From: Protonemura montana
Taxonomy: Eukaryota > Arthropoda > Insecta > Plecoptera > Nemouridae
Length of the DNA stretch: 64,000 nt
NCBI GenBank assembly: GCA_947568835.1
Contig: OX387603.1
Location: 26,002,651-26,066,650, forward strand
Direction of reading: 5' to 3'
Below are positions 49,985-61,050 of this stretch, in pieces. Under the pieces are notes generated by a model that was given only the letters and a program-made list of their open reading frames with translations, did not search any database and had not been told where the DNA came from. Numbering within the stretch: the stretch's first letter is position 1; each line of letters opens with the position of its first letter. Both the position numbers and the translations under genes were made by a program.

Positions 49985-50388
49985 CGAACGATTGACACTG
50001 CGCTGAGTCAGGTATTGAATGGGTGACCATCATACACATGACCAGTTCTGTTCGGGAGAGAGGTTGGAGGGATGAAAGTTAGTACAGCAACTTCACTCGC
50101 CTTGCTTATCAACCTCTCGACAGCATGGATTTCTGGAGGAATCCTGCTGTTCGAGTTCTACCGTCCTTCGGAAGGGACATTAAGCCGGTGGTCCCCCTGG
50201 TGCTCTTCAACAGGAGTAGGCTACGTGCCGGCACCGGGCGTCCCCTCCTCCCTTCTAGGCTAGGTTAGGTTCATCATCATCTTCATCATCATCCACTCAT
50301 TCACCGACGCCATTAGACCAGTGCGGTATGGCCAGATGTCAAAACATTGCGTCGTTAAACACCACAAAATAATAATAATAATAATAAC
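49985..50388 (+). mobile_element. 5S rRNA-derived SINE, complete with AAT tail
   Basis: The head reads ACACTGCGCTGAGTCAGG, then TTGAATGGGTGACCATC. The body contains CCTTCGGAAGGGACATTAAG. The 3' end is ATTGCGTCGTTAAACACC followed by about seven AAT units. The simple-repeat tail and dispersed copies in both orientations show retrotransposition. The body looks like a shared SINE core domain (possibly of the Meta type), but that assignment is from memory. Confidence 0.9.
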
Positions 50389-50390
50389 AG

Positions 50391-50437
50391 CGCTGCTCGC
50401 AGGTGAGCGCTGCTCGCAGGTGAGCGCTGAACGCGAT
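50391..50437. repeat. 17-bp direct repeat next to SINE tail
   Basis: GCGCTGCTCGCAGGTGA occurs twice in tandem plus a partial third (GCGCTGAACGC), right after the AAT tail of the SINE ending at 50388. Confidence 0.75.
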
Positions 50438-50565
50438 GAGCGCATGTTGCCGGTTCTCGCAGGAAACGCGGTCAAATCAGAGCGATGTTCAAAATCAGTG
50501 ACTTGATTGGAAGACGCATTGACGACGCCGTAGAGGAGGCGGCCGGAATCACAACGACGTCGGCG

Positions 50566-50604
50566 TTGAGTCTGACCCTTGTCACGGACAAGGGTCAGAC
50601 TCAA
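50566..50604. repeat. Perfect hairpin, 18-bp stem, 3-nt loop
   Basis: Arms 50566-50583 (TTGAGTCTGACCCTTGTC) and 50587-50604 pair without mismatch around ACG. It is not followed by a T run and is too short for an ordinary pre-miRNA. Confidence 0.95.
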
Positions 50605-51127
50605 ATGGACGATCCTTGCGGCGGGGGAAAGAAGTTGGAGCGTCTGGCGACGAGGGAGTTGAGACCGCGACGTGGCGTCTACAAGACAGTAGATTAAAGT
50701 ACAGTAATTCAGCACAAAGCCAACGCCACGCTTTGCGGCTTACAAACTAGTGTCCACTTTTACAGAAAGTAGCAATAATTTTCAAAAAACCAATTTAAAA
50801 AAGCGTGCTTTTTTATCATTCTAAGCCCCAATTTGAAAGGCATGCATGCCTTTTACTTTACAAAACAACGCTCACAGAGACATAGCTACTAGCAGGTCAA
50901 TCATTTGAAACCCCGTCAACGAACCGAGCGATTCAATCCACTCCATGAATCGTGTCAATCCAACATTCGTCCTGAAAAATGCCCAACAACCCACAGCACA
51001 TGTGCACATTGTTTCAACAAATAGCAACGCAATTTATGGGGCCATCATTACAAAGTACAAAGGCATTACTCGCATTCTGTGCTACGCACTATACGGCAGA
51101 GTTGTGCGTGGAGGGGATGGGCCGGGA

Positions 51128-51149
51128 GGGGGGGGGGGGGGGGGGGGGG
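51128..51149. repeat. G22 homopolymer
   Basis: An unbroken run of 22 G. It encodes poly-Gly in the chance ORFs that cross it. Confidence 0.95.
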
Positions 51150-51333
51150 CGACAACGCTCTCATGTGATCTGTGCACAATGCCCGCGAAGCCACACACAA
51201 GGCGACGACATAAAAACGCAGTAATTCACACGGAGTCGCGTCGGCTCACTTGTCATGCTAAATTGACTGGACTAAATGCTAATATACAGAGGTCCACCCA
51301 CACCTCCACCCAGTGTACTTCTGTACACACACC

Positions 51334-51364
51334 GTGTGCGTGTGCGTGTGTGTGTGTGTGTGCG
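51334..51364. repeat. GT-rich dinucleotide repeat
   Basis: Alternating purine-pyrimidine (GT with GC interruptions) over about 30 bases, potentially Z-DNA forming. Confidence 0.85.
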
Positions 51365-53567
51365 TGGAATGACACCGAGGGTGTAAATAATAACGCACGC
51401 AGTACGCACATGCGTGTGGTGGCCGTATACCAGCGCGATAGTTTCCACGACATTAACCAATCTGACAGATGCGCGAGACCAGGCCCATTGTTGTTCGCTA
51501 AACGCTCATTTTTATTGCGCGCAACGTTTGCGTGGAGAATTGCGTTTAGCATGCGTTGTAAAACCTTTGTGGAAGCAGAATCGGGGGACGGCGCATGGCG
51601 CGGTGGTAAAACTCATCTAAAAAAAATTTACACCGTGCAAAACAAAATTGGCGGTAATTAAAGTATATAAAAATGTACGGTACACGACATGAAAGCGTTC
51701 AAACGAGCAAGTTTCAATTCGTACCGCGGGCTTCGCACATGTCGGCCATGTGTTTACCTTGTCATGGAGCGCACTCATTCTGCGGCCAATATTGTCATTA
51801 TATCGCTATGACAACAGAGCCCATCGAACGGCTACTTCCTGCTCCCCCCGCGTTCGATTGAGAGGGGGGAGGGCGTTGTATTGTTTCCGTTTTCGCACAC
51901 TCGCCCCTCGGCGAGGTCGTGGGCGTCCTGCCATGTCTATTGTATTCCCCGCCACGTGACGCTCCACGCCAGATGCCAAGTCGAGGGCATCGGTATACCT
52001 GGACCAACCAAGCTTTATTGGGCCAATAAAGTGATTAAGCATTGCAAAATGCACGCGACGGATGACTCGCATGTTGTCGACGGCGTCGCGGAGATAATTA
52101 CTCGGGGGGTCAAAGACGTACGACGTCAGCAAAGGAGGCGTTTGTCTGCATAAAAAACACTGTTTGGCTTGCGCCTTGCAAAGAGCTTTGCAAGAAATAC
52201 ACTGGGAGGTGAAAGACGTCCCCGCATGAAAAAAGATTAAGAGGATCAAGACTTTTTGTTCCATTCTAACAGTTCAAATATTAAGTTCCAGCTTGATTTC
52301 GGCGAGCCGCTTACGACGCCGTCGTATTCGTCGGCTACAATGGCGCCGGGGACAAAAGTTTCATTATGAGTATTCCCCGAGGACTCCAGTAATCTTCTTA
52401 AATTATGCCATAAGCTCTCGGATAGCCCGGCGCCCCGTGGGGAGGACGCCGTCAGGCATTCACTGGCTAGAGTTTGCTTAACGCGGTCTAATCAAATGAA
52501 ATTGAATGCGTCTTGTGAGTGCCTTGCTAATTGGAAAGCGCCGGTGGAAGCGTCGACAAGACGACGATGGAGACGTCGTCGAAAGGGGTGGGATTCACCC
52601 CCCTCGAATGACGGCGAAGAGAGAGTGGACGAGGTCAAAGGGTAACCTCGGTGCGAGGCCGGGCAAGATTTAGTGCTCGCCAACAAGAAAAAACAGAAAT
52701 AATATCTCCCTACAATGTGAATTCAACGCCGCTCTCCTTCCTTGCTTAGCCATTTTTGGGGCGTTTCACTCGGAAGGGTCATACCAATCAGACGTCCAAA
52801 CACGGCGTGTAACCGCCATGCTGGCCTCGGTCCCATAGACGCCCCCGTAATCGCGACATTTTTACAGCACCAATTTTTCTAACTGTCGCGCAGCAAAACG
52901 AGAAAAAACAGCCGACAGTCCCACGGCGTCCTGGAAACGGTTCACTGCATGCCAGGTCTCGTTGTTTACTCTCGTGTGCGTCGCTATTCTCACGCACGTC
53001 CCGCGTAGAGAAAGACTTTCCCCGAGCGTGCGCGCGCGCGCAGGTCATCGCACCAGCCAGTCTGATACTGACCATGCAAGGCCAGTGTGAGCCGAACAAA
53101 ATGGTGCGGATTTTTTTTTTTTGCGCCGTGCGGACAAAGCAATGGAAATACAAATTGCTTGCACCCCTTCGCCGCGATTGAATCGCTCGGAATAAGCTGC
53201 GCGGTAATGCACTGACGTCTGAGTTATGACCTCATCTCGGCCAAGTCTTCGCCGTGCTCGCCGCGCCGGGGATGATGCCAGGAGGCGACCCTTGATTGAT
53301 CGTAATTTTAGTCGGAGCACTACGTCACGGCAGGAACTGAGTCAGACCGCCGCGATTACATCAAGAGTGCCGTGTTCTGACACGGAGAAGACCGTGGAAA
53401 TATTAGCCTCGTCGACAGGTGAATGGAGATGATTCACTGTCAGCGTGTCCTTGGCCTCTATGCTGGAGGATCGGGATCGTCTGGAGACCGCAACTCCGGG
53501 ACTAATCCGGGAGATGAGCGACCAGACGTCGGCGACAGAAGCAGGGTTGTCGAACGCAGACCGGCGG

Positions 53568-53568
<1 letters not shown>

Positions 53569-53599
<31 letters not shown>
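53569..53599. repeat. G31 homopolymer
   Basis: The longest pure tract in the window, 31 G, directly preceded by CGGCGG. Confidence 0.95.
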
Positions 53600-53600
<1 letters not shown>

Positions 53601-56600
53601 TTTATGCACAATTAAGTGATTATTTGGTGCACGGCCAACGTCTTGAACGGCGTCATATTAATAAAGATCCCCCTCTTTATGTGCTTATTGTTATTTGCCC
53701 ATGCGAGTGCGGCCGCTGTTTATTCTTTTGGCAAGCGCCACGCCGGGTGCTCAGCTTTAACTGCTGCCAGGATAAGAGGATTGGCCGCCGCGGCGCTCAA
53801 GACGTGGGCGAGCTTCCCGAGATGGAGATTCCTAGCATTTTTCCGATAATTTCTTTGGTTCTTTCCCAAACAAAGCCGCGAAGGGAGCGAGCAGGAGCGA
53901 ACGAATTAAGCCGAAGGATGACGTAATGATCCATTATTTCTGGAGACTTAAATCACCTTTTTCTCTTCTGAACATCGATTAAGCCCGAAATGAAGACCCC
54001 GAAATTCCGATATCGTAGCCCCCGGGAAAGCGGCGTCGTGATTCGAACCATTCAAAGGCGCCGGGAAACCCGTCACGGCACTCTTGACGAACTCTCCAAT
54101 AACCGAGCATAATTTTCTTTGACAATCACCGGAAAATGTTAATTAATTTCCTCCGCCAGGGGAAATATTCCAGCCCATTTGTGTTCCAAACGAAAATAGC
54201 ACGAGCCAATTTAAAAAAAAATACCGCGTCTTTGCGTTCACGCACGCGCAACTCGACGCAAATCACTCCTCGTCAGGTCAGCCATTCAAACGGTCCTTAA
54301 ACTGATTACATACGAGTTCGCTCTTATGTTATGCAAAACTTTAGCCCGTCCCAAAGTGGCCTGGCAATCACAACAACGCCCTCGACTCTGTGCCCGGCCC
54401 GGCAGAGGCAGAGGGTCGTTACTAGGATGCCTTTATGACGACCACCACTCGCCGCTAATTGCCCTTGTGCGATAGTGGCGCTTCGAGCGAATGGTCTTCA
54501 AACGACACGCCCACTCGTTTGATTGCAGCGTCGAGCATGGTCATCTATTAAGACGGATCGCCGTGTCGCCAGGACGCCGTTCTGGCTCAGAACACGACGA
54601 CGACGACGACGACGTTTTAATTGCACCGCGCGACGACGGCTTCCCCGCGACGCACAAAGCGTGACAAACGCTCCGACAAACAAGTCACGGCGCATTGCAT
54701 TAATCACTTGCTCCAATGCAATCACGACCACTGGGTCGCAAACCGCCGGTTCTCCAATGTTTACTCGAATGGCAATTGTCAAAACAAGCGACTAGCGCCG
54801 TGTGTTGTCGCAAGTGTGCACGGGTCGGCGGTCGACTCCCAAATGGCGCCAAATCAGCGACATTCGTCCAGAAAGTCCCTGTCAAACCGCCATCGATCAT
54901 TGCGACGTGCGTATGGAGAGCGTCACGCATCCCAGCCACCCATCGTAGTACACGCGTACACCGAGTCATTAATAGAGAATGCCAATTAACCGCATATGTT
55001 AATTTCACCGCGTGGTTTCGGCTGGAAACCCGAGCCGACATCTGCCACGTCAAAACACTAACTAACCCTTTTGTACAAATCGTATACATGATTAATGCGG
55101 TGGCATTGTGTGCGGCGTTCCGCAAGGATCCGTCGCCGGCCCGATATCACGGTGTAACGTATCCGTCGCGACGTTGGCGTCGGGGAGATGAGGGGGGGGG
55201 GGGGGGTTACCTATTGTGTGCGAGGGTGGGAGGCTTGCGATACAAGCAGTAATGGGGTGACAAAGGGTAAATCTTGCACGTGCGTGCATGAACGCGTTAT
55301 TAGCACGGGGATTACGTCACCAAGTCACACGTTTCTGAGAAGTTCGTGTCGGGGGCTGGCAGCGTTATTGGCTGGCTGAGGGTCGGGGGGTTGTTGGAAA
55401 TCAGGGCGCCTCAGGTGTAGTGTAGGGCATGGATTTGACTCCGTATCTCGACCCCGTATCAAAAGGGATGTTTAGACCAAAGCACCGTGATTCATGTACT
55501 AAGGTTAGAAAACTCTGTGCAAGAGGGTGAAGACGCCACCTACAGGATTCAGTTTATTTGACAGCCATGACCCCGTTTAAGTGGCTTTAAAACTTCCTCC
55601 TCGCACATGCGTTTGGACGGCATACCAGCACACAGTGATGAGTCATCCCAGTTCGAAGTCTTGTGCTCGCGAAATAAGGGCGGCTTGAAAGTCAGCAACA
55701 TCGGCGTCGTTCCGGCGAAATGCGGCCATGCCCCGAAGGGAGCCGTCCAGGGGGTGGGGGCGATGAGCAACGTTCGTGGGGGTGATTACGAGGGGGCGGC
55801 GAAAGGAGATACCACGCGGAGGGTCAATCGAATCCCGGGGGAGGCTAGAGGGCCTTTGATTAGGCCGGCACGCTCGCAGAATGCCCGAAACGTTTCGGGG
55901 TTATCATAATCATCGCCGTGTAGAGAGACAACTTATATGTAGGGAGCTACAGCTAGAATAGGGACAACGACTTTATTGTTGAAAATAACCAGAGAAAAAG
56001 CGTCAGATGTAATTATTTTTTATCGCCGTGCAAGTGAATGGATTGGAGGTCGACGAGCGGGAGGACGCCGTCGTCCGTAATGGCTTCCCCGCCGCTTGCC
56101 GCGAGCCCAGCGTATTATAGATCTGCAGCCGCTTCGCGCTAAGTTACGAGTTGGACTTTCGCCCGCCGCTCCGCCCCGACTCAAACGAATTCCCGCGAAA
56201 CGACGCCGTTTGAGCACGGCCGACTGGCACCCACCACTCAAAGGTAATTCGCCCGGCTTTGGGGCGATCCAGACAGATAGCGTTCGCGTGGGAGTGTAGC
56301 GTACTAAGGTATTACATCCTGAAGAAGCTTCTCCCGTATGGGAGACCTCATTATACGTATGCCTCGATATTTCACGATTAGCGCCGGGTTTTCGCCCCAT
56401 TGTCTCGACGGTGTCCTCGGCATCTCCCCCCCCCCCCCCCCGCTCCCTCCACACGCGGCCGTCGCGGCGGATTGACATGCCCCCCCTTCGCTCATTAGCA
56501 TGTAGCGTGTATAACAGAGTGAACCTCGGCCTATTGTTTGATGGATGAGCCTCCGTGGATCCGATTTCAGTCTCCATGTCGCCGTGCAGTGCGGAGGTCG

Positions 56601-57226
56601 TCACGTGTCTTACACGGCGGCGTTGATTACGTTTCTGAACGCGCCAAGCAAATTGTTCGGGGTGTGGAAGCAATTAACTTGTAGGGGCGCTGGCATCGCT
56701 GTGGGAAACCAGGCGATGGCCCAGTTTCCTTCAAAGACGTAGTGGGATGTGCAAGGGGCGGGGGTCGGCGTTGTCTGCCCCGACGTGGAAATACAGAGGC
56801 TTGAAGAGTGGCTAGCGGGTTGTACGGAGGGTTGTATTTTTTTCTCGAGTCTAATACGTTTTCATTTCACTTCAATGGGTCATCTCAAAGGAATTATGAA
56901 AATGCACAGTTTTGCATTTGACAGCTTGGCTACGGATAAGTTTTCGCAACGTAGTGGGTTGTTATTTTCAAACTTATAATCGAAGTTCGAAGGTCAAGCT
57001 TTGCTTTTATTTTGAAATTCCAGCTGAAATTATTTATTAAAGCTACGTCTAGGTCGACAGCAAATTGCTGATCGCATTGAGGCCAGGACCTCCCAAACAT
57101 GTTCGTCCTTAAAGTGGAGGACAGATGATGGGAAAAATGAATTGTGCATTGCTTTACATCATGATTCCAATCTCATTAGAAACAAGTGACATCAACCATG
57201 AGGTACAAACACCTCTGCAGACGTTT

Positions 57227-57358
57227 TTTAGATGAAATCTTATTTAAATTGCAAACGCTTGCAATGCGCATCAATTTTTTAGACGGTTATAGTGTTCATA
57301 ATAATAAAATACCCCGCGCATTGCAAGCGTTTGCAATTTAAAGAAGATTTCATCTAAA
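57227..57358. repeat. 43-bp near-perfect inverted repeat around a 46-bp spacer
   Basis: Left arm 57227-57269 and right arm 57316-57358 are reverse complements with about one mismatch. The arm contains GCAAACGCTTGCAATGCGC. The spacer (57270-57315) is the tail of the tRNA-like element. The right arm also ends the copy at 7.7 kb, so it belongs to the element. Confidence 0.93.
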
Positions 57359-57399
57359 ATTTTAACCCATCCAACGTCAAATCGGAGTCACTCGAGATT

Positions 57400-57641
57400 G
57401 AATGATTGTGACGTGGTATAGCGTCACTAGAATCAGAGTGACTGTGAGTATTCACAGCCTCTTGGTTCTACTCCTTGGAGATCCGTCATTCTCATCAAAT
57501 ACACTAAAATTGTCTCAAAAAGCCAGTGTCCAAGTAGCTCAATGGGTTAGAGCAACACCCGCGATAGGTGGAGATCGGGGTTCGAGTTTGGGCATCAATT
57601 TTTGAGACGGTTATAGTGTTCATAATGATAAAATACCTCAG
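57400..57641 (+). mobile_element. Repeat element with tRNA-like unit, copy 3
   Basis: The leader starts about 57411 (GTGACGTGGTATAGCGTCAC) and includes GTGACTGTGAGTATTCACAG and CTACTCCTTGGAGATCCGTC. The tRNA-like unit is at 57528-57593 and the tail (TTTTTGAGACGGTTATAGTG) ends about 57641. This copy lost six bases from the 3' side of the T stem. It lies 42 bp after the inverted repeat 57227-57358, whose spacer is another copy of the tail. Confidence 0.85.
57528..57593 (+). pseudogene. tRNA-like unit, not a decoding tRNA
   Basis: An A-box-like TAGCTCAATGGG and a B-box GGTTCGAGT are present. The anticodon stem is ACACC/GGTGG (four pairs) with loop CGCGATA: position 33 is G, not the invariant U, and the T stem is cut by a deletion. 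It is best read as the pol III promoter of a repeat, not a working tRNA gene. Confidence 0.75.
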
Positions 57642-57684
57642 CTAGCTTATCGGCTGTAGTGTAGATAGATTTTATGAAGCCTGT

Positions 57685-57722
57685 GACAGCAACATTGTTA
57701 AACAGTGCGCCGTTAAACACAA
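57685..57722 (+). mobile_element. 5S-SINE 3'-end fragment
   Basis: It reads ATTGTTAAACAGTGCGCCG then TTAAACAC, close to the family terminus. The match is short, so the call is tentative. Confidence 0.45.
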
Positions 57723-58600
57723 AAAGTGCGTATTTTCATTTGAAATGAATCCCGTTGCATGGTATGTGGATTCAAGACAAATGAGCCGCGAGCCGCGAGC
57801 CAGTCGGCCACGCAGAGTGTTTGCACGGGAAGCAAACTGCCGCTCGTCACGGCCGCCAAGATCGATCTCGAGGCAATGAAAAGCGAACAAAAATCCACCG
57901 CCGTTTGGAAGCAAGGGGCGAGTTATGTTTTACGGCCGATCGAGCGCTAGTAGCTACCTTTACCCCGGCGTGCCACGTGTGAAACACATAAAATATTTAT
58001 TGCGAGATCGCGTCACCAAAAAGATTTGTTGCTAAACTTTTAAAAATATATCAATCGTAAATACCGACAGAGGAAAGAAGTATTTTCAGTGACGTAAACA
58101 CTTTCCAAAGCTCACTGCGCGACAGAAAAGTTTGGGATAAAGCTCGACCGTCTGCAGGGATTCCCGTGCACGATGAATCTCGTTTCCTGCTTAAATTAAC
58201 CCCGGGAAACGACAATTTCCTTCAACGTTAACAACCCCAGGATGATCGTAAGAAGGTGTGCTTCCTCCAAATGTTCCCAAGCGGAATGACGTTTTGACAT
58301 ATACCATCAACTAGCGACAACCACGTGGAGGCCCTTCACAAGGAGGTTACCAATTTTCGTGAGGCACCAAAACTAAACACCGGGCCGTGTTTGCATCGTG
58401 AACATCCGTTCCCGACCAATGGCAAGCGTCAGCTCCCATCTTGCACTTGCCAAACGTGAAAGATGGCCGCACATGATCCGCCCTAACGACACTTCCGGCC
58501 GACTTGCGCGACCAGCGCTCCTAGCGAGAACGACACCAACTCTGTGACGCAATTTTACCGCGCGTTCTGACGGAAGCCGGTGCTTTGCAACTAGGTTCCG

Positions 58601-58980
58601 ACACGGCCAGTGCAGCGAACACACGGTCAGTGCAGCGAACACACGGCCAGTGCAGAGAACACACGGCCAGTGCAGTGAACACACGGCCAGTGCAGTGAAC
58701 ACACGGCCAGTGCAGTGAACACACGGCCAGTGCAGTGAACACACGGCCAGTGCAGTGAACACACGGTCAGTGCAGTGAACACACGGCCAGTGCAGTGAAC
58801 ACACGGCCAGTGCAGTGAACACACGGTCAGTGCAGTGAACACACGGTCAGTGCAGAGAACACACGGCCAGTGCAGTGAACACACGGCCAGTGCAGTGAAC
58901 ACACGGCCAGTGCATTGAACACACGGCCAGTGCAGCGAACACACGGCCAGTGCAGCGAACACACGGCCAGTGCATTGAAC
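58601..58980. repeat. 20-bp minisatellite, 19 units
   Basis: The consensus is ACACGGCCAGTGCAGTGAAC, with no length variation across 19 units. Variants: C to T at base 7 in units 2, 9, 12 and 13; base 15 (T) is C in units 1, 2, 17 and 18 and A in units 3 and 13; units 16 and 19 have CATTG. It has no unique spacers, so it is not CRISPR-like. The minus strand stays open, giving artefactual Cys/Trp-rich ORFs. Confidence 0.97.
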
Positions 58981-59708
58981 GACACCATAATGCAGCTTTT
59001 GTCGAGCGCCTGAACGGCGTATTGTGTCCGGCTTACTGGAGGGTTTGCGCGAACTTCGATATATTGTTCGAGTTAATTGCGAATTTGCAGCCAGTGTGCA
59101 GTGCAATGCCTAATTACATGTTTAACTCTGCTACTCTAAAGAGTGGCACCGCCATGCGGATACTGCATACCCGATGCGAGAATTGGGATTCCCCGTGCCA
59201 GGGTAGAATAACAGTGTAAACTGCGAACCGACTTTGCAATTCGGCGATAATTCTTCGGAGTTAGTGAAAATTTCATTCCTATTCGCTGTGTGAAATTCCT
59301 CCCGTTCAGTTTATTGCATTGCCTCTGTAAACATTGTAATGGAAAAGATGATTGTTAATTCAATTAACTCGTTATCACCGGCATGTTTTCTTCTCTGTTT
59401 TTATTCTTGTGTACCTACACACGTTTGTGTGTGCTAGTTTCGTATGCACACGTTTGGAAATTGGTTTCCACGCGCGTCAGATCATCAAGTCGGTTGCCAT
59501 GGTTTTCCGTTGGTCGAGGCCGATTACCGCCATCGGAAATCGTCCGACGCCCGACGCCGACGCTCGACTTGCTAATTATTGCAAAGTCAACGGACGCCGA
59601 CCGCGACGACCAATCATAACCCAATTTCCTTGGCGAGCAAACGATCGGCTGCCTGTTGTACGTGGACACGGACTAGCGCAGGAGTAAAGTCAATCAACAT
59701 GAAGCTCT

Positions 59709-59792
59709 CTACACCTGGTCTAATGGCGTGGGTCATGATGAGGATGATGATGAACCTAACTTAGCCTAGCAGGTAGATGAGGAAGCCCGGTG
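59709..59792 (-). mobile_element. 5S-SINE 3' fragment
   Basis: It matches the 3' third of the family (TCTAATGGCGT, then ATGATGAGGATGATG, then TTAGCCTAGCAGG), as in the inverted copy at 14.2 kb. Head and core are missing. Confidence 0.7.
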
Positions 59793-60896
59793 GCGTCGTA
59801 TGTGTTGACGAGTTGCTTATTTCAATCCTCTTGACAATTTAATCTCTTCAATCACGCCGCGCCGTCGAAGAAATTGTCAAACGCAAAGTTATTTCCACGA
59901 ACGTTTCTTTGGCTCGGCAGAATTTCTTATAAAAACCACTTATAAATTTCGGCGTCGGTAGCTAGCAAGCGCCGCGACGCCCGATGCTAATCGATGACGT
60001 CACGGCGTCGCCGCGAGTGAGACCTCGCCGCATGAATTATTAACTCTCGCGAGAGAGCCAGACGAAGAAGAAAGAGAAAGAAAGAAGAAAGCGAAAATAT
60101 TGAATGTCAAATGTTCGGCGTGAGACTGCAAGAAGATATTTATTTTAAAAGTGTCGATGGCTGGAGCCGATTCAATGACGGGCGGGGAAAAGTTCGATTT
60201 TTAATTTGAAAATCTCGGGACCGCCACGTCGTCAACAGGTGTGCGATAAAGTGTATTGCATACGGTCTTGTTCGCTTTGCTAAGTCCCGGTTCAGCTTAG
60301 CTCACCGTCACCTCACTGAAATATTCGTCTTAGAGTCAATGCCATTAGCCACTGGATGATAGAACACTCATCGAAAGAGAAACGGCGTTCGCCACGGCAG
60401 CCAAGACGGATATTTAAAGCAAATACACGTCGACTGGGATCCGAACCAATTTGGGCAACGATTTCGCAGCATTTCTTGTGCTTTAATCCGCTAACGAATC
60501 GCCATTAGTGAAGATTTCTGGCAAGAAAAAGCAAATCTAGAAGCACAGAGGAAAGAGAGACGCACACATTTGCAGCCTATTACTTTGCTGTATTGATTAT
60601 GCTGCCTGAAAGACGCCCACGTTTTGACTCGATGATTCGAAGAAGCCATACCTTGTTACCTAAGCTGTTGTGGTATCCATCTTCTGCTCTGGTCCTGTTT
60701 AAAAGCGATCTCTATTACCTGGAACAGAGCATCGATTAACTATGTTCTGTTCATAGTTAGATTATTTGGTCTGTTTTGGTTACAGTGTTAAACTATCTTA
60801 ATACCGATCGATCAACCAACCAACTGTTACCAATGAAAATGATAGGTGAGTCACCGTCTTTTTGAGGGTTAAGACATTTAATTTCGTTATTTCTCG

Positions 60897-61050
60897 CAGA
60901 CCGCTCGCATTTGAGCCTGGTTTACACTCAAATGATCGCCAATGAACCTCAAAATATGATAGACATTTTTTGAGTTGTAATAATTTAGTTTTAGAGGTTT
61001 GCTACCACATGTTGCCGGCTCGTTTTCTCTTAAAATTGGCACTGGGAAGC
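60897..61050 (+). repeat. Unclassified ~220-bp dispersed repeat, copy C (shortened)
   Basis: It has CGCTCGCATTTGAGCCTGG, then CTACCACATGTTGCCGGCTC and GGCACTGGGA, matching the ends of copies A and B. The middle block with TATGTTAAAAAGG is missing or diverged. Confidence 0.6.

Larger units (their letters stand above)
50605..57226. other. No gene seen; unassigned DNA
   Basis: ORFs crossing the G22 and G31 tracts are long only because poly-G and GT repeats lack stops. Also holds G15 at 55192-55206 and C16 at 56426-56441. No domain recognised. Confidence 0.5.

Noticed and set aside
50945..51661. 238-codon ORF, plus strand
   Set aside because: Length comes from the G22 tract and GT-rich repeat, which lack stops. 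The rest resembles no protein.
58601..58980. CRISPR-like regular array
   Set aside because: Head-to-tail 20-bp units with no unique spacers, in a eukaryotic setting.
58373..59106. Cys/Trp-rich ORFs of 149 and 159 codons, minus strand
   Set aside because: Translation of the 20-bp tandem repeat.
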